A stretch of DNA of 64,000 bases from Halopseudomonas oceani (GTDB taxonomy: Bacteria; Pseudomonadota; Gammaproteobacteria; Pseudomonadales; Pseudomonadaceae), in NCBI RefSeq assembly GCF_002903165.1, contig NZ_PPSK01000002.1, forward strand, positions 248,001 through 312,000. The letters are read 5' to 3'. Within the stretch, counting starts at the first letter, position 1, and each line of letters opens with the position of its first letter. The notes beneath the pieces are model-generated. The model worked only from the letters and a program-made list of their open reading frames with translations. It was not told the DNA's origin and did no database searches. Below are positions 31,979-41,460 of the stretch, piece after piece. Both the position numbers and the translations under genes were made by a program.

Positions 31979-33073
31979 ATGCTAAAAGTTTTTCGAAGCT
32001 GGATTCAGCGTTACTTTTCCGATGAAGAGGCGGTCGTACTGGCCGTTGTGCTGGCACTGGGGTTTGCGATTGTCATCAGTTTTGGTGACAAGTTGGCGCC
32101 ACTGCTGACCGGGGTGGTACTTGCCTATCTGCTGCAGGGTCTGGTGTCGCGCCTGCAGCGCTGGTTGCCTCACAGCCTGGCAGTGTGGATCGTGTTTCTG
32201 CTGTTTCTCGGTGCGCTGGCGGCGCTGTTTGGTGTGCTGGTGCCACTGGTATGGAAGCAGATGCTGAATCTGTTTAACGAACTGCCGGGCATGATTGCCT
32301 CCTGGCGCGATCAACTGCTGCACCTGCCTGAGGAATATCCCTCGTTTGTGTCGGCGGCGCAGATTGATCGCCTGATGGCGTCTATCAACGGTGAGGTCGG
32401 GTCCTTCGGGCAGTGGGCGTTGTCGCAGTCGCTCGCGAGCCTGCCGGTGGTGGTGACGGTGCTGGTGTATCTGGTGCTGGTGCCGATTCTGGTCTTTTTC
32501 TTCCTGAAGGACAGTCAGACCATTACCGATTGGGCGGTCAGCCATTTGCCGCGCGAGCGTCGCCTGATGCGCGTTGTCTGGACCGAGATGAATCAGCAGA
32601 TTGCCAATTACATCCGCGGCAAGGCGGTCGAGATCCTGATCGTAGGAGCAGTGACCTACATTTCTTTTTCCGTTCTTGGCGTCAACTACGCTGCCTTGCT
32701 GGCGGTGCTGGTGGGGTTGTCGGTGCTGGTGCCCTACATCGGCGCCACGGTCGTGACCATTCCGGTAGCCGTGATCGGTTTGTTCCAGTGGGGGCTTGGC
32801 AACGAGTTCATGATGCTGATGATCGTCTATGGCGTTATTCAGGCGCTGGACGGCAACGTGCTGGTGCCGATTCTGTTTTCCGAGGCGGTGAACCTGCATC
32901 CGGTGGCGATCATCGCCGCCGTGCTGATCTTCGGCGGCCTGTGGGGGTTCTGGGGGGTGTTCTTTGCGATCCCGCTAGCGACCCTGTTCAAGGCGGTACT
33001 CTACGCCTGGCCGCGGGGTATTGAGGCGGCACACGACAGTCAGTCGGCGGGACCTCAAGCCGGGGAGGCCTGA
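31979..33073 (+). CDS. AI-2E family transporter (PerM-like)
   Basis: 364 aa membrane protein with about eight helices. Family motifs include VVLAYLLQGLVSRLQRWLP, LVLVPILVFFFLKDSQTI and the C-terminal ALDGNVLVPILFSEAVNLHPVAIIAAVLIFGGLWGFWG. The AI-2E/PerM family mixes autoinducer and small-solute exporters and Na+/H+ antiporters; the role here is unknown. ATG at 31979 immediately follows tusA. Confidence 0.85.
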   Translation: MLKVFRSWIQRYFSDEEAVVLAVVLALGFAIVISFGDKLAPLLTGVVLAYLLQGLVSRLQRWLPHSLAVWIVFLLFLGALAALFGVLVPLVWKQMLNLFNELPGMIASWRDQLLHLPEEYPSFVSAAQIDRLMASINGEVGSFGQWALSQSLASLPVVVTVLVYLVLVPILVFFFLKDSQTITDWAVSHLPRERRLMRVVWTEMNQQIANYIRGKAVEILIVGAVTYISFSVLGVNYAALLAVLVGLSVLVPYIGATVVTIPVAVIGLFQWGLGNEFMMLMIVYGVIQALDGNVLVPILFSEAVNLHPVAIIAAVLIFGGLWGFWGVFFAIPLATLFKAVLYAWPRGIEAAHDSQSAGPQAGEA

Positions 33074-33094
33074 GGTTTCATCCGGCGGTGTTGC

Positions 33095-33562
33095 TCAGCC
33101 GAGGGTGCGGGCTGCAGCCAGTACCTCGGCAACATGGCCTGATACCTTCACCTTGCGCCATTCCTGGCGCAGTACGCCCTGCGCGTCGATCAGGAAGGTG
33201 CTGCGCTCGATGCCCTCGTATTCCTTGCCGTACAGCTTTTTCAGCTTGATCACGTCGAACAGGCGGCAGAAGGTCTCGTCCGGATCACTGATCAGCTCGA
33301 ACGGAAATTCATGCTTGGCCTTGAAGTTGGCGTGGGTGCGCAGGCTGTCTTTGGATACCCCATAGATGACCGTGTTGACTGCAGCGAAGTCGGCATGTGC
33401 ATCGCGAAAGTCCTGGCCCTCTGTGGTGCAACCGGGGGTGTTGTCCTTCGGGTAGAAGTAGATGACAACATTCTTGCCGGCCAGGCTGGCGGGGGTAATG
33501 GTCTGGTCGCCGGTGGCCTGGGCGCTGAAATCGGGTACTGGCTTGTTCAGTTCAACGTGCAT
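33095..33562 (-). CDS. bcp: Thioredoxin-dependent peroxiredoxin Bcp
   Basis: 155 aa. Peroxidatic Cys45 lies in YFYPKDNTPGCTTEGQDFRD. E. coli Bcp has a resolving Cys five residues later; here that position is Gln50, so this is a 1-Cys-type enzyme or uses a distant Cys (C~98 in DETFCRLFD). It reduces peroxides with thioredoxin. Next upstream in the same direction is gcvR, 18 nt away. Confidence 0.94.
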   Translation of the reverse strand: MHVELNKPVPDFSAQATGDQTITPASLAGKNVVIYFYPKDNTPGCTTEGQDFRDAHADFAAVNTVIYGVSKDSLRTHANFKAKHEFPFELISDPDETFCRLFDVIKLKKLYGKEYEGIERSTFLIDAQGVLRQEWRKVKVSGHVAEVLAAARTLG

Positions 33563-33580
33563 GGATACCTCTCCAGATGA

Positions 33581-34138
33581 TCAGTGAAGCGGACGCCATG
33601 GTTCTATCACGGCATCGAGGTTGAGTTCGTCGCAGAAATCCAGAAACTGCTCTCGCAACCAGCTCAGTTGCGTTTTTACCGGGATGGCGATGGTCAGCGT
33701 CAGGTTGAGCATGGGGGTGCCGGTGTGTTGCGCCAGGTAGGTGAAGCTCTGCAGCTCTTCGATGTCGATGCTCAGTTGCTGAAAGAAGTTGCATAGCTCG
33801 CCGACCAGTTCCGGGCGCTGGGCTGCGGTGACGAAAACGTTGTAGGGCAATGCCTGCGGGCGCTCATCAATGCTGTGGCTGCGGCTCATCGACAGCTGGA
33901 AGTGCTCGCGTTTGGCCAACGCTGGCAGCAGTGCTTCGAGGCGAGCCAGAGCATCCCAGTTGCCGCTGACCTGAAGCAGCAGAACGGCACAGGAGCCGTG
34001 GCGGCTCATGCGGCTGCTAATGATCTGGCAGCGGTGCTCGGTGCACAGGCGAGTCAGCAGGCTGGCAAGCGATGTGGTTTCCTGGCCCATGACATGAACG
34101 ACCAGATATTGCTCGCGGTGACTCGGGGTGCTGGACAT
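33581..34138 (-). CDS. gcvR: Glycine cleavage system regulator GcvR-like
   Basis: 185 aa with two ACT-like domains (about 10-75 and 100-175): LVVHVMGQETTSLASLLTRLC and VTAAQRPELVGELCNFF. GcvR binds GcvA to repress gcv in enterobacteria; in pseudomonads the mode is less studied. Operonic with bcp and divergent from dapA (227 bp between, 34139-34365). Confidence 0.85.
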   Translation of the reverse strand: MSSTPSHREQYLVVHVMGQETTSLASLLTRLCTEHRCQIISSRMSRHGSCAVLLLQVSGNWDALARLEALLPALAKREHFQLSMSRSHSIDERPQALPYNVFVTAAQRPELVGELCNFFQQLSIDIEELQSFTYLAQHTGTPMLNLTLTIAIPVKTQLSWLREQFLDFCDELNLDAVIEPWRPLH

Positions 34139-34365
34139 TGGGTTCCTCTGACTGACGGCGGAACGCCCGCTTGGCGGGCGAGAAGCAAGCGCCTATTGTC
34201 ACAGCCTGTCGAGAGCGGTTCAACTGTCGCTTCCGGCCGCTGCTCATGCCCTGCCTGCAGCGGGTTGCCGGAGAGCCTCAGGCAGTGGATTTAATCCGTG
34301 CTTCCCTTGTACTGGCCGCGGCGCGAAAGTACCATTGCCGTTTATTGTTCCAAGTGGAGAGTTGC

Positions 34366-35241
34366 ATGATCTCGGGTAGTCTGGTGGCGCTGGTAACACC
34401 CATGGATTCTAGCGGGGGCCTGGATTGGCAGGCACTGGAGCGTCTCATCGACTTCCATTTGGAAAAGGGCACCGATGGCATTGTTGCGGTGGGTACCTCG
34501 GGTGAGTCTGCGACGCTCGACATGGCGGAACACAAGGAAGCCATTCGTCGGGTCGTTCAGCAGGTCGCCGGTCGCATTCCGGTTATCGCTGGCACCGGCG
34601 CAAACTCGACGCGTGAAGCGGTCGAGCTGACCGAAGCCGCGCGCAGCGTTGGCGCTGATGCTACGTTGCTGGTCACCCCGTATTACAACAAGCCAACCCA
34701 GGAAGGCTTGTATCTGCACCACAAGCACATTGCTGAAGCGGTTGCCATTCCCCAGATTCTTTACAACGTGCCGGGCCGCACTGCCTGCGACATGCTGCCG
34801 GAGACGGTTGAACGCCTCGCTGCGATCAGCAACATCGTTGGCATCAAGGAGGCCACTGGTGACCTGCAGCGTGCCCGTGAGGTGATCGAGCGGATTGACG
34901 GCCGCATGGCAGTTTACTCCGGTGATGATGCGACCGCAGTTGAACTGATTTTGCTGGGTGGCAAAGGCAATATTTCTGTCACCGCCAACGTCGCACCGCA
35001 GCAAATGCACGAATTGTGTGCTGCGGCACTGCGCGGCGACGAGCAAACTGCCCGTCGTCTCAATGAAGCCTTGATGCCGTTGCACAAGGCGCTGTTTATC
35101 GAGTCCAATCCGATTCCGGTCAAATGGGCGTTGATGGAAATGGGGCTGATCGCCGATGGCATTCGCTTGCCGCTGACACCGCTTAGCCCCCGCTGCCATG
35201 ACGCTGTGCACGGCGCATTGCGTCAATGCGGGATGCTGTAA
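34366..35241 (+). CDS. dapA: 4-hydroxy-tetrahydrodipicolinate synthase
   Basis: 291 aa TIM barrel. [36 protein letters not shown] with Tyr, [16 protein letters not shown], and [13 protein letters not shown], which contains the Schiff-base Lys. It condenses pyruvate with aspartate semialdehyde for lysine and DAP synthesis. ATG at 34366 is preceded by GGAG and gives the [13 protein letters not shown] start; the frame is open to 34171. Confidence 0.97.
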   Translation: MISGSLVALVTPMDSSGGLDWQALERLIDFHLEKGTDGIVAVGTSGESATLDMAEHKEAIRRVVQQVAGRIPVIAGTGANSTREAVELTEAARSVGADATLLVTPYYNKPTQEGLYLHHKHIAEAVAIPQILYNVPGRTACDMLPETVERLAAISNIVGIKEATGDLQRAREVIERIDGRMAVYSGDDATAVELILLGGKGNISVTANVAPQQMHELCAAALRGDEQTARRLNEALMPLHKALFIESNPIPVKWALMEMGLIADGIRLPLTPLSPRCHDAVHGALRQCGML

Positions 35242-35277
35242 TCGAACCGGGAAGACCAGTTGACCAAGGAAACGTTT

Positions 35278-36432
35278 ATGAAGCCTGTGCTGAGTGCACT
35301 GACTCTGGGGGTATTGGCCAGCCTGAGTGGCTGTGGGTATCTGATGGGCGATAACGGATACTTCCGTGATCGTGGCAGTGACTATCAGCAGGCTCAGGTT
35401 GAGCCACGGATGACGGTTCCTGCTGACCTGCAGACCCGTTCGATCGGCGATTTGTTGCCGGTGCCTGGTCAGGCAGTGGCTGCGGCGACTGGCGAGGATG
35501 GTTTTGAAACACCGCGCCCACGCCCCATGCTGGCCAGTGCCGACAGTTCGGTATTCTCGCTGCAGCAGCAGGGTAGTCAGCGCTGGTTGCTGGCCCAGTT
35601 GCCCGCCAATGAGGTCTGGCCGCTGCTGTCTCGGTTCTGGTCTGACTACCGGGTGCCAATGGCCGAGCAGGACCAGGCCCTCAGTGAATTCGCTACCGAC
35701 TGGGTTGATTTCAGCAAAGCAGCGGGTAACCCGCTGGTTCGCCGCATGATGCCGCTGCTGGAACAGGGTCGCCGGATCGATGATGAAGAGCAGCGCTTCC
35801 GCGTGCGGCTTGAGCCGGGTGTTAACGCCGGCACCAGTGAAATCAAGGTTGTCCATCAGAACCGTGATATTGGTGATGACGACAGTCAGTGGCCGTCGCG
35901 CTCTGATAGCGCCAACTTCGAGCGCGGCCTGCTGGCCGAGCTGGAAACCTATCTGAACCAGAGTGTCAGCGCGGGCGGCAGTGCTCTGGTTTCCAGCATC
36001 ATCAACAGCGGCCCGGTTGAGACCAGCCTGGAGCTGGATGGCGCTGGCAACAGCGTGCTGTTCATGAACGCCGACTTCAACCGCGCATGGTCCGATGTGG
36101 GTGATGCGCTGGCGCGGGCCGATGTGCTGGTCACCGACTACAACCGCAGCTCCGGTGTCTATTACGTCGATCTGGACCAGACCCGTTCCGAGAAGAAAGA
36201 GCCGGGCTTTTTCGCACGCTGGTTTGGTGGTGATGACGATGACAAGACTCAGACGCCCGACGAGAACCAGCTGCAGGTACGCCTCACCTCTGGCGCCAAC
36301 CGCGTTGAAGTCAGTGTCGATGCCGGCTTTGAAAAGGCTGCAGATCCGGCACGTGCACGCGAATTGCTTGAGCGTATTCAGCGCGGCTTGAACGAGGGGC
36401 CCAACGGCGGTGCGGTATTGCTCCCTCGGTAG
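35278..36432 (+). CDS. bamC: Outer membrane assembly lipoprotein BamC
   Basis: 384 aa. Lipobox LSGC (about residue 16) follows a short signal. Family features are GYLMGDNGYFRDRGSDYQ and a two-domain helix-grip fold with VWPLLSRFWSDYRVPM and WSDVGDALARADVLVTDYNRSSGVYYV. BamC belongs to the BAM complex that folds outer-membrane proteins. ATG at 35278 has AAGGAA upstream; TTG at 35260 is less likely. It overlaps the next gene by 23 nt. Confidence 0.93.
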   Translation: MKPVLSALTLGVLASLSGCGYLMGDNGYFRDRGSDYQQAQVEPRMTVPADLQTRSIGDLLPVPGQAVAAATGEDGFETPRPRPMLASADSSVFSLQQQGSQRWLLAQLPANEVWPLLSRFWSDYRVPMAEQDQALSEFATDWVDFSKAAGNPLVRRMMPLLEQGRRIDDEEQRFRVRLEPGVNAGTSEIKVVHQNRDIGDDDSQWPSRSDSANFERGLLAELETYLNQSVSAGGSALVSSIINSGPVETSLELDGAGNSVLFMNADFNRAWSDVGDALARADVLVTDYNRSSGVYYVDLDQTRSEKKEPGFFARWFGGDDDDKTQTPDENQLQVRLTSGANRVEVSVDAGFEKAADPARARELLERIQRGLNEGPNGGAVLLPR

Positions 36433-37171
36433 TGGTAGCCGCGGCAACGGCACCCTGATCGAGCAGGGTGCCACGCGGGTTCTGGTCGACTGCGGCTTCA
36501 GTTTGCGTTCCACCGAACAGCGTCTGGCTGAAGCCGGTCTGCGTGGCGACCAACTGAGCGCCATTCTGGTTACCCATGAGCACAGTGATCATATCCAGGG
36601 TGTTGGCAAGCTGGCGCGGCGCTATGGCCTGCCGGTGTATCTGACCCCGGGTACCGGGTTTGAGCTGCGTGAAGATGGCCTGGATCTGCGCTGGATTGAT
36701 CTGCATGGACGCTTCGAGGTTGGTGATCTGGAGATTACTCCGGTAGCTGTACCCCACGATGCAAGAGAGCCCTGTCAGTATATTTTCGACAACGGCCAGC
36801 GACGGTTCGGCGTGCTGACCGACACCGGCACTATTACCCCCTGGATTGTTGAGCACTATGCAGATCTGGATGCGCTTTTCCTCGAAGCCAACTATGATCC
36901 GCACATGCTGTCGATCGGGCCCTATCCGGCCTTCCTGAAAGCGCGGGTCGGCGGTGATCTGGGCCACTTGAGCAACCAGCAGGCAGCCGGTTTTCTGCAG
37001 ATTGCCGGAGGCCGGGAGCGACTGCAGCATATTGCCGTGGCGCATATCAGCGAAAAGAACAACCGGCCGGAGCTCGCTCTGGCCGCCATGCAGGATGCCC
37101 TGACTGGCTGGTCCGGCAACCTGCTCATGGCACATCAGAATCAAGGTCTGCCCTGGCAGTCCATCGAGTAA
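36410..37171 (+). CDS. MBL-fold metallohydrolase
   Basis: 253 aa with GTG start at 36410, 23 nt inside bamC. N-terminal CSLGSGSRGNGTLIEQG, zinc motif THEHSDHIQG (HxHxDH), and later VTPVAVPHDAREPCQYIF and LTDTGTITPWIVE. These are features of the YycJ/VicX-like branch. The substrate is unknown. Followed by purC with 36 nt. Confidence 0.88.
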   Translation: MRYCSLGSGSRGNGTLIEQGATRVLVDCGFSLRSTEQRLAEAGLRGDQLSAILVTHEHSDHIQGVGKLARRYGLPVYLTPGTGFELREDGLDLRWIDLHGRFEVGDLEITPVAVPHDAREPCQYIFDNGQRRFGVLTDTGTITPWIVEHYADLDALFLEANYDPHMLSIGPYPAFLKARVGGDLGHLSNQQAAGFLQIAGGRERLQHIAVAHISEKNNRPELALAAMQDALTGWSGNLLMAHQNQGLPWQSIE

Positions 37172-37207
37172 TACCCATCACCATTTTGCGGACAGCGGGA
37201 GCCGATA

Positions 37208-37921
37208 ATGGAAAAACGTAACGAACTCTATCGCGGTAAAGCCAAGTCGGTGTACACCACTGATGACCCGGATCGCCTGGTCCTGCTGTTCCGCAACGAC
37301 ACCTCCGCCTTTGATGGGAAGAAGATCGAACAGCTCGATCGCAAGGGCATGGTCAACAACCGCTTCAACGCCTTCATCATGCAGAAGCTGGAAGAAGCGG
37401 GCATCCCGACCCAGTTTGACGCACTGCTGTCTGACAACGAGTGCCTGGTCAAGAAGCTCGATATGATTCCGGTCGAGTGCGTCGTGCGCAACTTCGCCGC
37501 AGGCAGCCTGGTCAAGCGTTTGGGTGTGGAAGAGGGCATGGCGCTGACCCCGCCGACCTTCGAGCTGTTCCTGAAAGACGACGCCAAGGGCGACCCCTTC
37601 ATCAATCAGTCGCACGTTGTCACCTTCGGTTGGGCGACCGCCGAACAGCTGGCGCGCATGCAGGAACTGACCTTGAAGATCAACGACATCCTCAAGGGCC
37701 TGTTCGACGCTGCCGGCCTGCTGCTGGTCGACTTCAAACTGGAGTTTGGTCTGTTCAACGGCGAAATCGTACTGGGTGATGAATTCAGTCCGGACGGCTG
37801 CCGCCTGTGGGACAAGGAAACCCGTAAAAAGATGGACAAGGACCGTTTCCGTCAGGGCCTGGGCGGTGTGATCGAAGCCTACGAGGAAGTAGCCCAACGC
37901 CTCGGCGTGCCGCTATCCTGA
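37208..37921 (+). CDS. purC: SAICAR synthetase
   Basis: 237 aa. [19 protein letters not shown]-terminus, [33 protein letters not shown], and [25 protein letters not shown] are the SAICAR synthetase signatures. It joins CAIR and aspartate using ATP in step 7 of purine synthesis. Confidence 0.97.
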   Translation: MEKRNELYRGKAKSVYTTDDPDRLVLLFRNDTSAFDGKKIEQLDRKGMVNNRFNAFIMQKLEEAGIPTQFDALLSDNECLVKKLDMIPVECVVRNFAAGSLVKRLGVEEGMALTPPTFELFLKDDAKGDPFINQSHVVTFGWATAEQLARMQELTLKINDILKGLFDAAGLLLVDFKLEFGLFNGEIVLGDEFSPDGCRLWDKETRKKMDKDRFRQGLGGVIEAYEEVAQRLGVPLS

Positions 37922-37974
37922 GCATCTTCGGCTACCGCATTCCGAGCAAAACCTGCTAAGATGCGCGCCGACTT

Positions 37975-38064
37975 GGAGAGTTGCCAGAGTGGTCGAATGG
38001 GACGGATTCGAAATCCGTTGTACGGGCAACCGTACCCAGGGTTCGAATCCCTGACTCTCCGCCA
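37975..38064 (+). tRNA. tRNA-Ser(CGA)
   Basis: 90 nt with a long variable arm (class II). Acceptor GGAGAGT pairs with ACTCTCC, anticodon CGA in loop TTCGAAA with stem ACGGA/TCCGT, T arm with GGTTCGAATCC, and encoded CCA at 38062-38064. Confidence 0.96.
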
Positions 38065-38070
38065 ATAAAC

Positions 38071-38098
38071 AAAACGCCCAGCCTAGCTGGGCGTTTTT
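38071..38098 (+). terminator. Terminator of tRNA-Ser
   Basis: A 9-bp stem ACGCCCAGC/GCTGGGCGT with CTA loop is followed by T5 (38094-38098). Its 3' arm is repeated 137 bp downstream. Confidence 0.85.
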
Positions 38099-38148
38099 GT
38101 TTATCCGGCGAGCTCTCGGTGAGAACCCTCGTTCGACCGAGCCTGCAA
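38083..38148 (+). repeat. 66-bp direct repeat, copy 1
   Basis: Identical over 66 bp to 38220-38285. It begins in the tRNA-Ser terminator (CTAGCTGGGCGTTTTTG) and ends CCGAGCCTGCAA. See the companion copy. Confidence 0.9.
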
Positions 38149-38219
38149 CGCAGGCGAGGAACGCCGGAGCGCAGCGCCGAATAATCCCTGACGAAGTCTC
38201 AGAAGGCACAGTCCCCCGA

Positions 38220-38285
38220 CTAGCTGGGCGTTTTTGTTTATCCGGCGAGCTCTCGGTGAGAACCCTCGTTCGACCGAGCCTGCAA
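38220..38285 (+). repeat. 66-bp direct repeat, copy 2
   Basis: Exact second copy of 38083-38148, offset by 137 bp. A 10-bp stretch AATCCCTGAC, present in the tRNA T arm region at 38046-38055, recurs at 38183-38192 with the same 137-bp offset, so the duplicated register may reach into the tRNA end. Confidence 0.9.
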
Positions 38286-38316
38286 GCTATACCTGCCATC
38301 TCAAGGCGGGGCGGCG

Positions 38317-40650
38317 TCAGCTTTGCAGCTCGCTTGTCATGACGGTGACAACGCTGGGGCGCTCGGGCAGGCTGCGCGGGAATGCCGAGAGTGGCACCGG
38401 CGCGGATATCAGATAGCCTTGTACCTCGTTGCAGCCGGTGGCGCAGATAGCATTGAGCTGCTCGGCGGTTTCAACGCCTTCGCAGACCGTGCGCTTGCCG
38501 AGGGTAATGGCCAGCTCAGTAATCATCCGCACGATGGCCTGGGCATCCTGTCGGGTCAGCAATTCGGTAATGAATGAGCGGTCGATCTTCAGGGTGTCGA
38601 ACGGAAAGCTGCGCAAGTACGACAAAGACGAGTAGCCAGTACCGAAATCGTCCAGTGCCAGTCTTACGCCGGTCTCACGGATGGCGTGGAGCGTGGCCAG
38701 CGCCTGATCCGGGTCATCGAGAATCACCGACTCGGTGAGCTCCAGTTCAAGCCGCTGCGGGGCGAGCTGGTAGCGTTGCAGCAGGGTCTTGAGGCCCTCA
38801 AGAAAATGCCCGAACTGTACCTGCATCGCCGAGACATTGACTGAAATGGTCAGCCCTTGCAGCTCATTGACTGCAGCCCGGCAAGCCTCCTCAAGTACCC
38901 ACTGGCCCAGACCGTCAATCAGACCGCACTGTTCGGCAATGGGAATGAACTCGTCCGGTCCGACTCTGCCCAGCTCGGGATGGCTCCAGCGAATCAGTGC
39001 CTCGGCGCCGACAATTTCCCAATTCGCGAGATCAACCTTTGGTTGCCAGTGAACCTGAATCTGTCCCCGCTCAATGGCGTGTCGCAAACCCTCTTCAATG
39101 GCCAGTCTGCGCCGGCTGCGCTCGCCCATTTCTTCGGAGTAGAGCGACCAGCAGCCCCTGCCCGCAGACTTTGCTGTGTAGAGAGCCATATCCGATTGCA
39201 CCATCAGATCATCCAGATGAGGACCGCCCGGCGGACGCACGCTGATACCGATACTGGCGCCAACGCGAAACTCTCGCTCACCGACGGTGATAGGGTTACT
39301 GAGGTTGCTGATCAGCTTCTGGGCCAGGGCGGTGATCTCTGTGCTGCTCTCAAACTGCCAGACCACCAGGGCGAATTCATCGCCGCCGAGGCGGGCGACC
39401 AGCATGTTTTCGCCGGCGCAACCGAGTAGGCGGCGGGCGATGACCTGGAGCAGGGCGTCGCCGGTACTGTGGCCGTGGTTGTCGTTGATGCTCTTGAAAC
39501 GGTCCAGGTCGACCGACAGCAGGGCCAGTGACTGATCGCGCTTGACCAGTGCACTGATGGTGTCGCGCAGCTTGAAGCGGTTGGCCAGGCCGGTCAGCGA
39601 GTCGGTGTGGGCCAGGGTTTGCAGCATGCGTTCGTTGTTGACCTTGTCGGTCACGTCGCTGACGATGCCACGCCGTCCGACAAAGCGACCTTGATCATCC
39701 AGAAGAATTTTGCCCGTCAAGGCCAGGTGGCGCACTCCGCGGCGACCTTGCAAGCTGAGCGGCAGTGCACGGAAGTTCTGGCGACATTCAATCAGTTCGG
39801 TGCCTTGCTTCTTCAACTCAGCGCAGCGATCACTCAGCAGCTCCACGAAGCGTTTTTCCCGGTGCTCATTGGGCGCCAGTTCAAGCAGTTCGGTCAGCCG
39901 CGGCGAAACGTGGTTGAGCATGCCATCGGCGTCTGTTTCCCACAGCGCATCACCGGCGTCGAGTTCAAAGTCCTGCAGCAGCACAGACAGCATTTCTCCC
40001 TGTCTTGCTGCCTGTCGCTGGGCGTTGATCAGGTCTGTCGACTTGCGCCACGACAGCAGGGAACCGATGACCACCATCGGCGAGTAGAGAAACAGCAGCA
40101 GTGCAAGCGCGATGTAGTGAGGCTTGCCGGTCAGCAGCAAGGCGATCAGCGAGCCAACGGTGTACAGGCCAACATAGATGACACTCGCCCTTGGCAATGG
40201 GCTAAGCACGAAACCACCAGCGCCAATCATGCCGGTGACCAGCGTGGATATGCTCATTTGCTGCAGACTGCCGCCGCTCGGAAACCAGAGGATAATCATC
40301 ACCGCCCAGATTCCCGACAGGCCGGCAGCGTGCAGGGTAGAGCGTTTGATTCGGCGTACGCTTGAGGTCAGCAGCCCGCTTTGAGGCATGCGCTTCCAGC
40401 TCAGGGTAGCGAGTATGCAGAGCATGGTCAGCAGGCTGAACCAGACCCACAAGCCGCTCGGTATCTCGGGTGAAAAACTCAGCAGGATGCAGGCACCCGC
40501 GCCAAAATTGGCAAACATCATGGCCGGCGTGACACGAATGACCGACGTCAGGTGGGCGCCGCGCAGCAACGCCACTTCCCGTTCGTCGCTGCTGTACATC
40601 AGCGCAATGTCGTTGCGTAGTGAATCGAAGGTCTGGATATAGGGCTTCAA
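38317..40650 (-). CDS. Membrane PAS-GGDEF-EAL c-di-GMP protein
   Basis: 777 aa. About six N-terminal TM helices (about 45-205), then PAS (about 225-340), GGDEF and EAL. The GGDEF site ARLGGDEFALV is intact, so cyclase activity is possible, and EAL features (GAEALIRWSHPELGR, DDFGTGYSSLSYLRSFPFDTLKID) keep the catalytic Asp and Glu, so phosphodiesterase activity is also likely. Which dominates cannot be told. It turns over c-di-GMP in response to an unknown membrane or PAS signal. Confidence 0.93.
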   Translation of the reverse strand: MKPYIQTFDSLRNDIALMYSSDEREVALLRGAHLTSVIRVTPAMMFANFGAGACILLSFSPEIPSGLWVWFSLLTMLCILATLSWKRMPQSGLLTSSVRRIKRSTLHAAGLSGIWAVMIILWFPSGGSLQQMSISTLVTGMIGAGGFVLSPLPRASVIYVGLYTVGSLIALLLTGKPHYIALALLLFLYSPMVVIGSLLSWRKSTDLINAQRQAARQGEMLSVLLQDFELDAGDALWETDADGMLNHVSPRLTELLELAPNEHREKRFVELLSDRCAELKKQGTELIECRQNFRALPLSLQGRRGVRHLALTGKILLDDQGRFVGRRGIVSDVTDKVNNERMLQTLAHTDSLTGLANRFKLRDTISALVKRDQSLALLSVDLDRFKSINDNHGHSTGDALLQVIARRLLGCAGENMLVARLGGDEFALVVWQFESSTEITALAQKLISNLSNPITVGEREFRVGASIGISVRPPGGPHLDDLMVQSDMALYTAKSAGRGCWSLYSEEMGERSRRRLAIEEGLRHAIERGQIQVHWQPKVDLANWEIVGAEALIRWSHPELGRVGPDEFIPIAEQCGLIDGLGQWVLEEACRAAVNELQGLTISVNVSAMQVQFGHFLEGLKTLLQRYQLAPQRLELELTESVILDDPDQALATLHAIRETGVRLALDDFGTGYSSLSYLRSFPFDTLKIDRSFITELLTRQDAQAIVRMITELAITLGKRTVCEGVETAEQLNAICATGCNEVQGYLISAPVPLSAFPRSLPERPSVVTVMTSELQS

Positions 40651-40747
40651 ACTGTACCTGCCGATTGACTGAACGGTATCTGCTTAAACACTAGCAGAAT
40701 GCGTTCAGTCGCGGCTCGGCGCAAGAGGCGAGCGACCGTGACGGCGG

Positions 40748-41413
40748 TTACTCCCAGCCGAACGGGCAGGCGGTGCAATCGGTCATGTTGACGTTCAGGA
40801 AGGTTCCGTAGTGCAGCCGAGCGCCCTCCAGGTTGGCATCGGCAAGGTTGGCGTGATTGAGCTTTGACTCCTGCAGGTTGGCATCGCGCAAGTCGGCCCC
40901 GGCCATGTCAGCCTTGGGTAGCCAGGCCATTTCCAGGTTGGCCGCACGCAGAAGGGTGTTGTGCATGGTCGCGCCGCTGAAGCGGGCGAAGTCCAGGCTG
41001 GCGCCGGTAAAGTCGGCGTCGTTGAAGCTGGCGCCCTGGGCCGTCAGATTCCAGCCGTTGATGGCAATAAATCGTGCCCCGTCGGCCTGGGCGCCGCGCA
41101 TGGCGGTCTGTTGCAGGCTGGCGCGGGTAAAGTTGGCATTTTCCAGGCGGGCGTTGTCCAGTTTTGCCTGATCCAGGATGCTATGACGCAGATCCGCGCC
41201 ACGCAGGTCGGCGCCGGTCAGATCGGCCCTGCGCAGATCCATATGACGCAGGTCGGCGCCGCGCAAATCGACCCCCGGACAGCGGGTGCCGGGAACCAAG
41301 GCGCAGCCGTTGAGGGTCTGAATATCTTCTTCGGCGATGTCTGCACTTTGCGCCAGCAGCGCGGGGCTGCTCAGTGCCAGCAGGCTGGCAGACAGGTAGA
41401 TCAGCTGTTTCAT
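40748..41413 (-). CDS. Secreted pentapeptide-repeat protein
   Basis: 221 aa. Signal peptide (KQLIYLSASLLALSSPALLAQ), then a beta-helix of pentapeptides of type A(D/N)LxG: GVDLRGADLRHMDLRRADL and many more. It ends in a Cys pair (CTACPFGWE) and contains a CALVPGTRC pair that could form disulfides in the periplasm. No catalytic domain is visible. It starts 47 nt after the PQQ dehydrogenase and is operonic with it. From memory, similar genes sit next to pedE/exaA in other pseudomonads. Role unknown. Confidence 0.88.
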   Translation of the reverse strand: MKQLIYLSASLLALSSPALLAQSADIAEEDIQTLNGCALVPGTRCPGVDLRGADLRHMDLRRADLTGADLRGADLRHSILDQAKLDNARLENANFTRASLQQTAMRGAQADGARFIAINGWNLTAQGASFNDADFTGASLDFARFSGATMHNTLLRAANLEMAWLPKADMAGADLRDANLQESKLNHANLADANLEGARLHYGTFLNVNMTDCTACPFGWE

Positions 41414-41460
41414 GTTCAGCTCCAGAGCCCTGCCCGCTGAGCGGGCAGGGCATGACAGGG

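Noticed and set aside
34342-36564. 740-codon open frame antisense to dapA and bamC
   Set aside because: It is the mirror frame of two well-supported genes, lacks family motifs and arises from G+C-rich codon bias.
38083-38285. CRISPR-like repeat-spacer structure
   Set aside because: Only two copies, 66 bp long, with a 71-bp spacer and no cas genes.
37913-38299. Open frame antisense through tRNA-Ser and the 66-bp repeat
   Set aside because: Its SQGFEPWVRLPVQ-like part is the translated tRNA complement, a well-known artefact.
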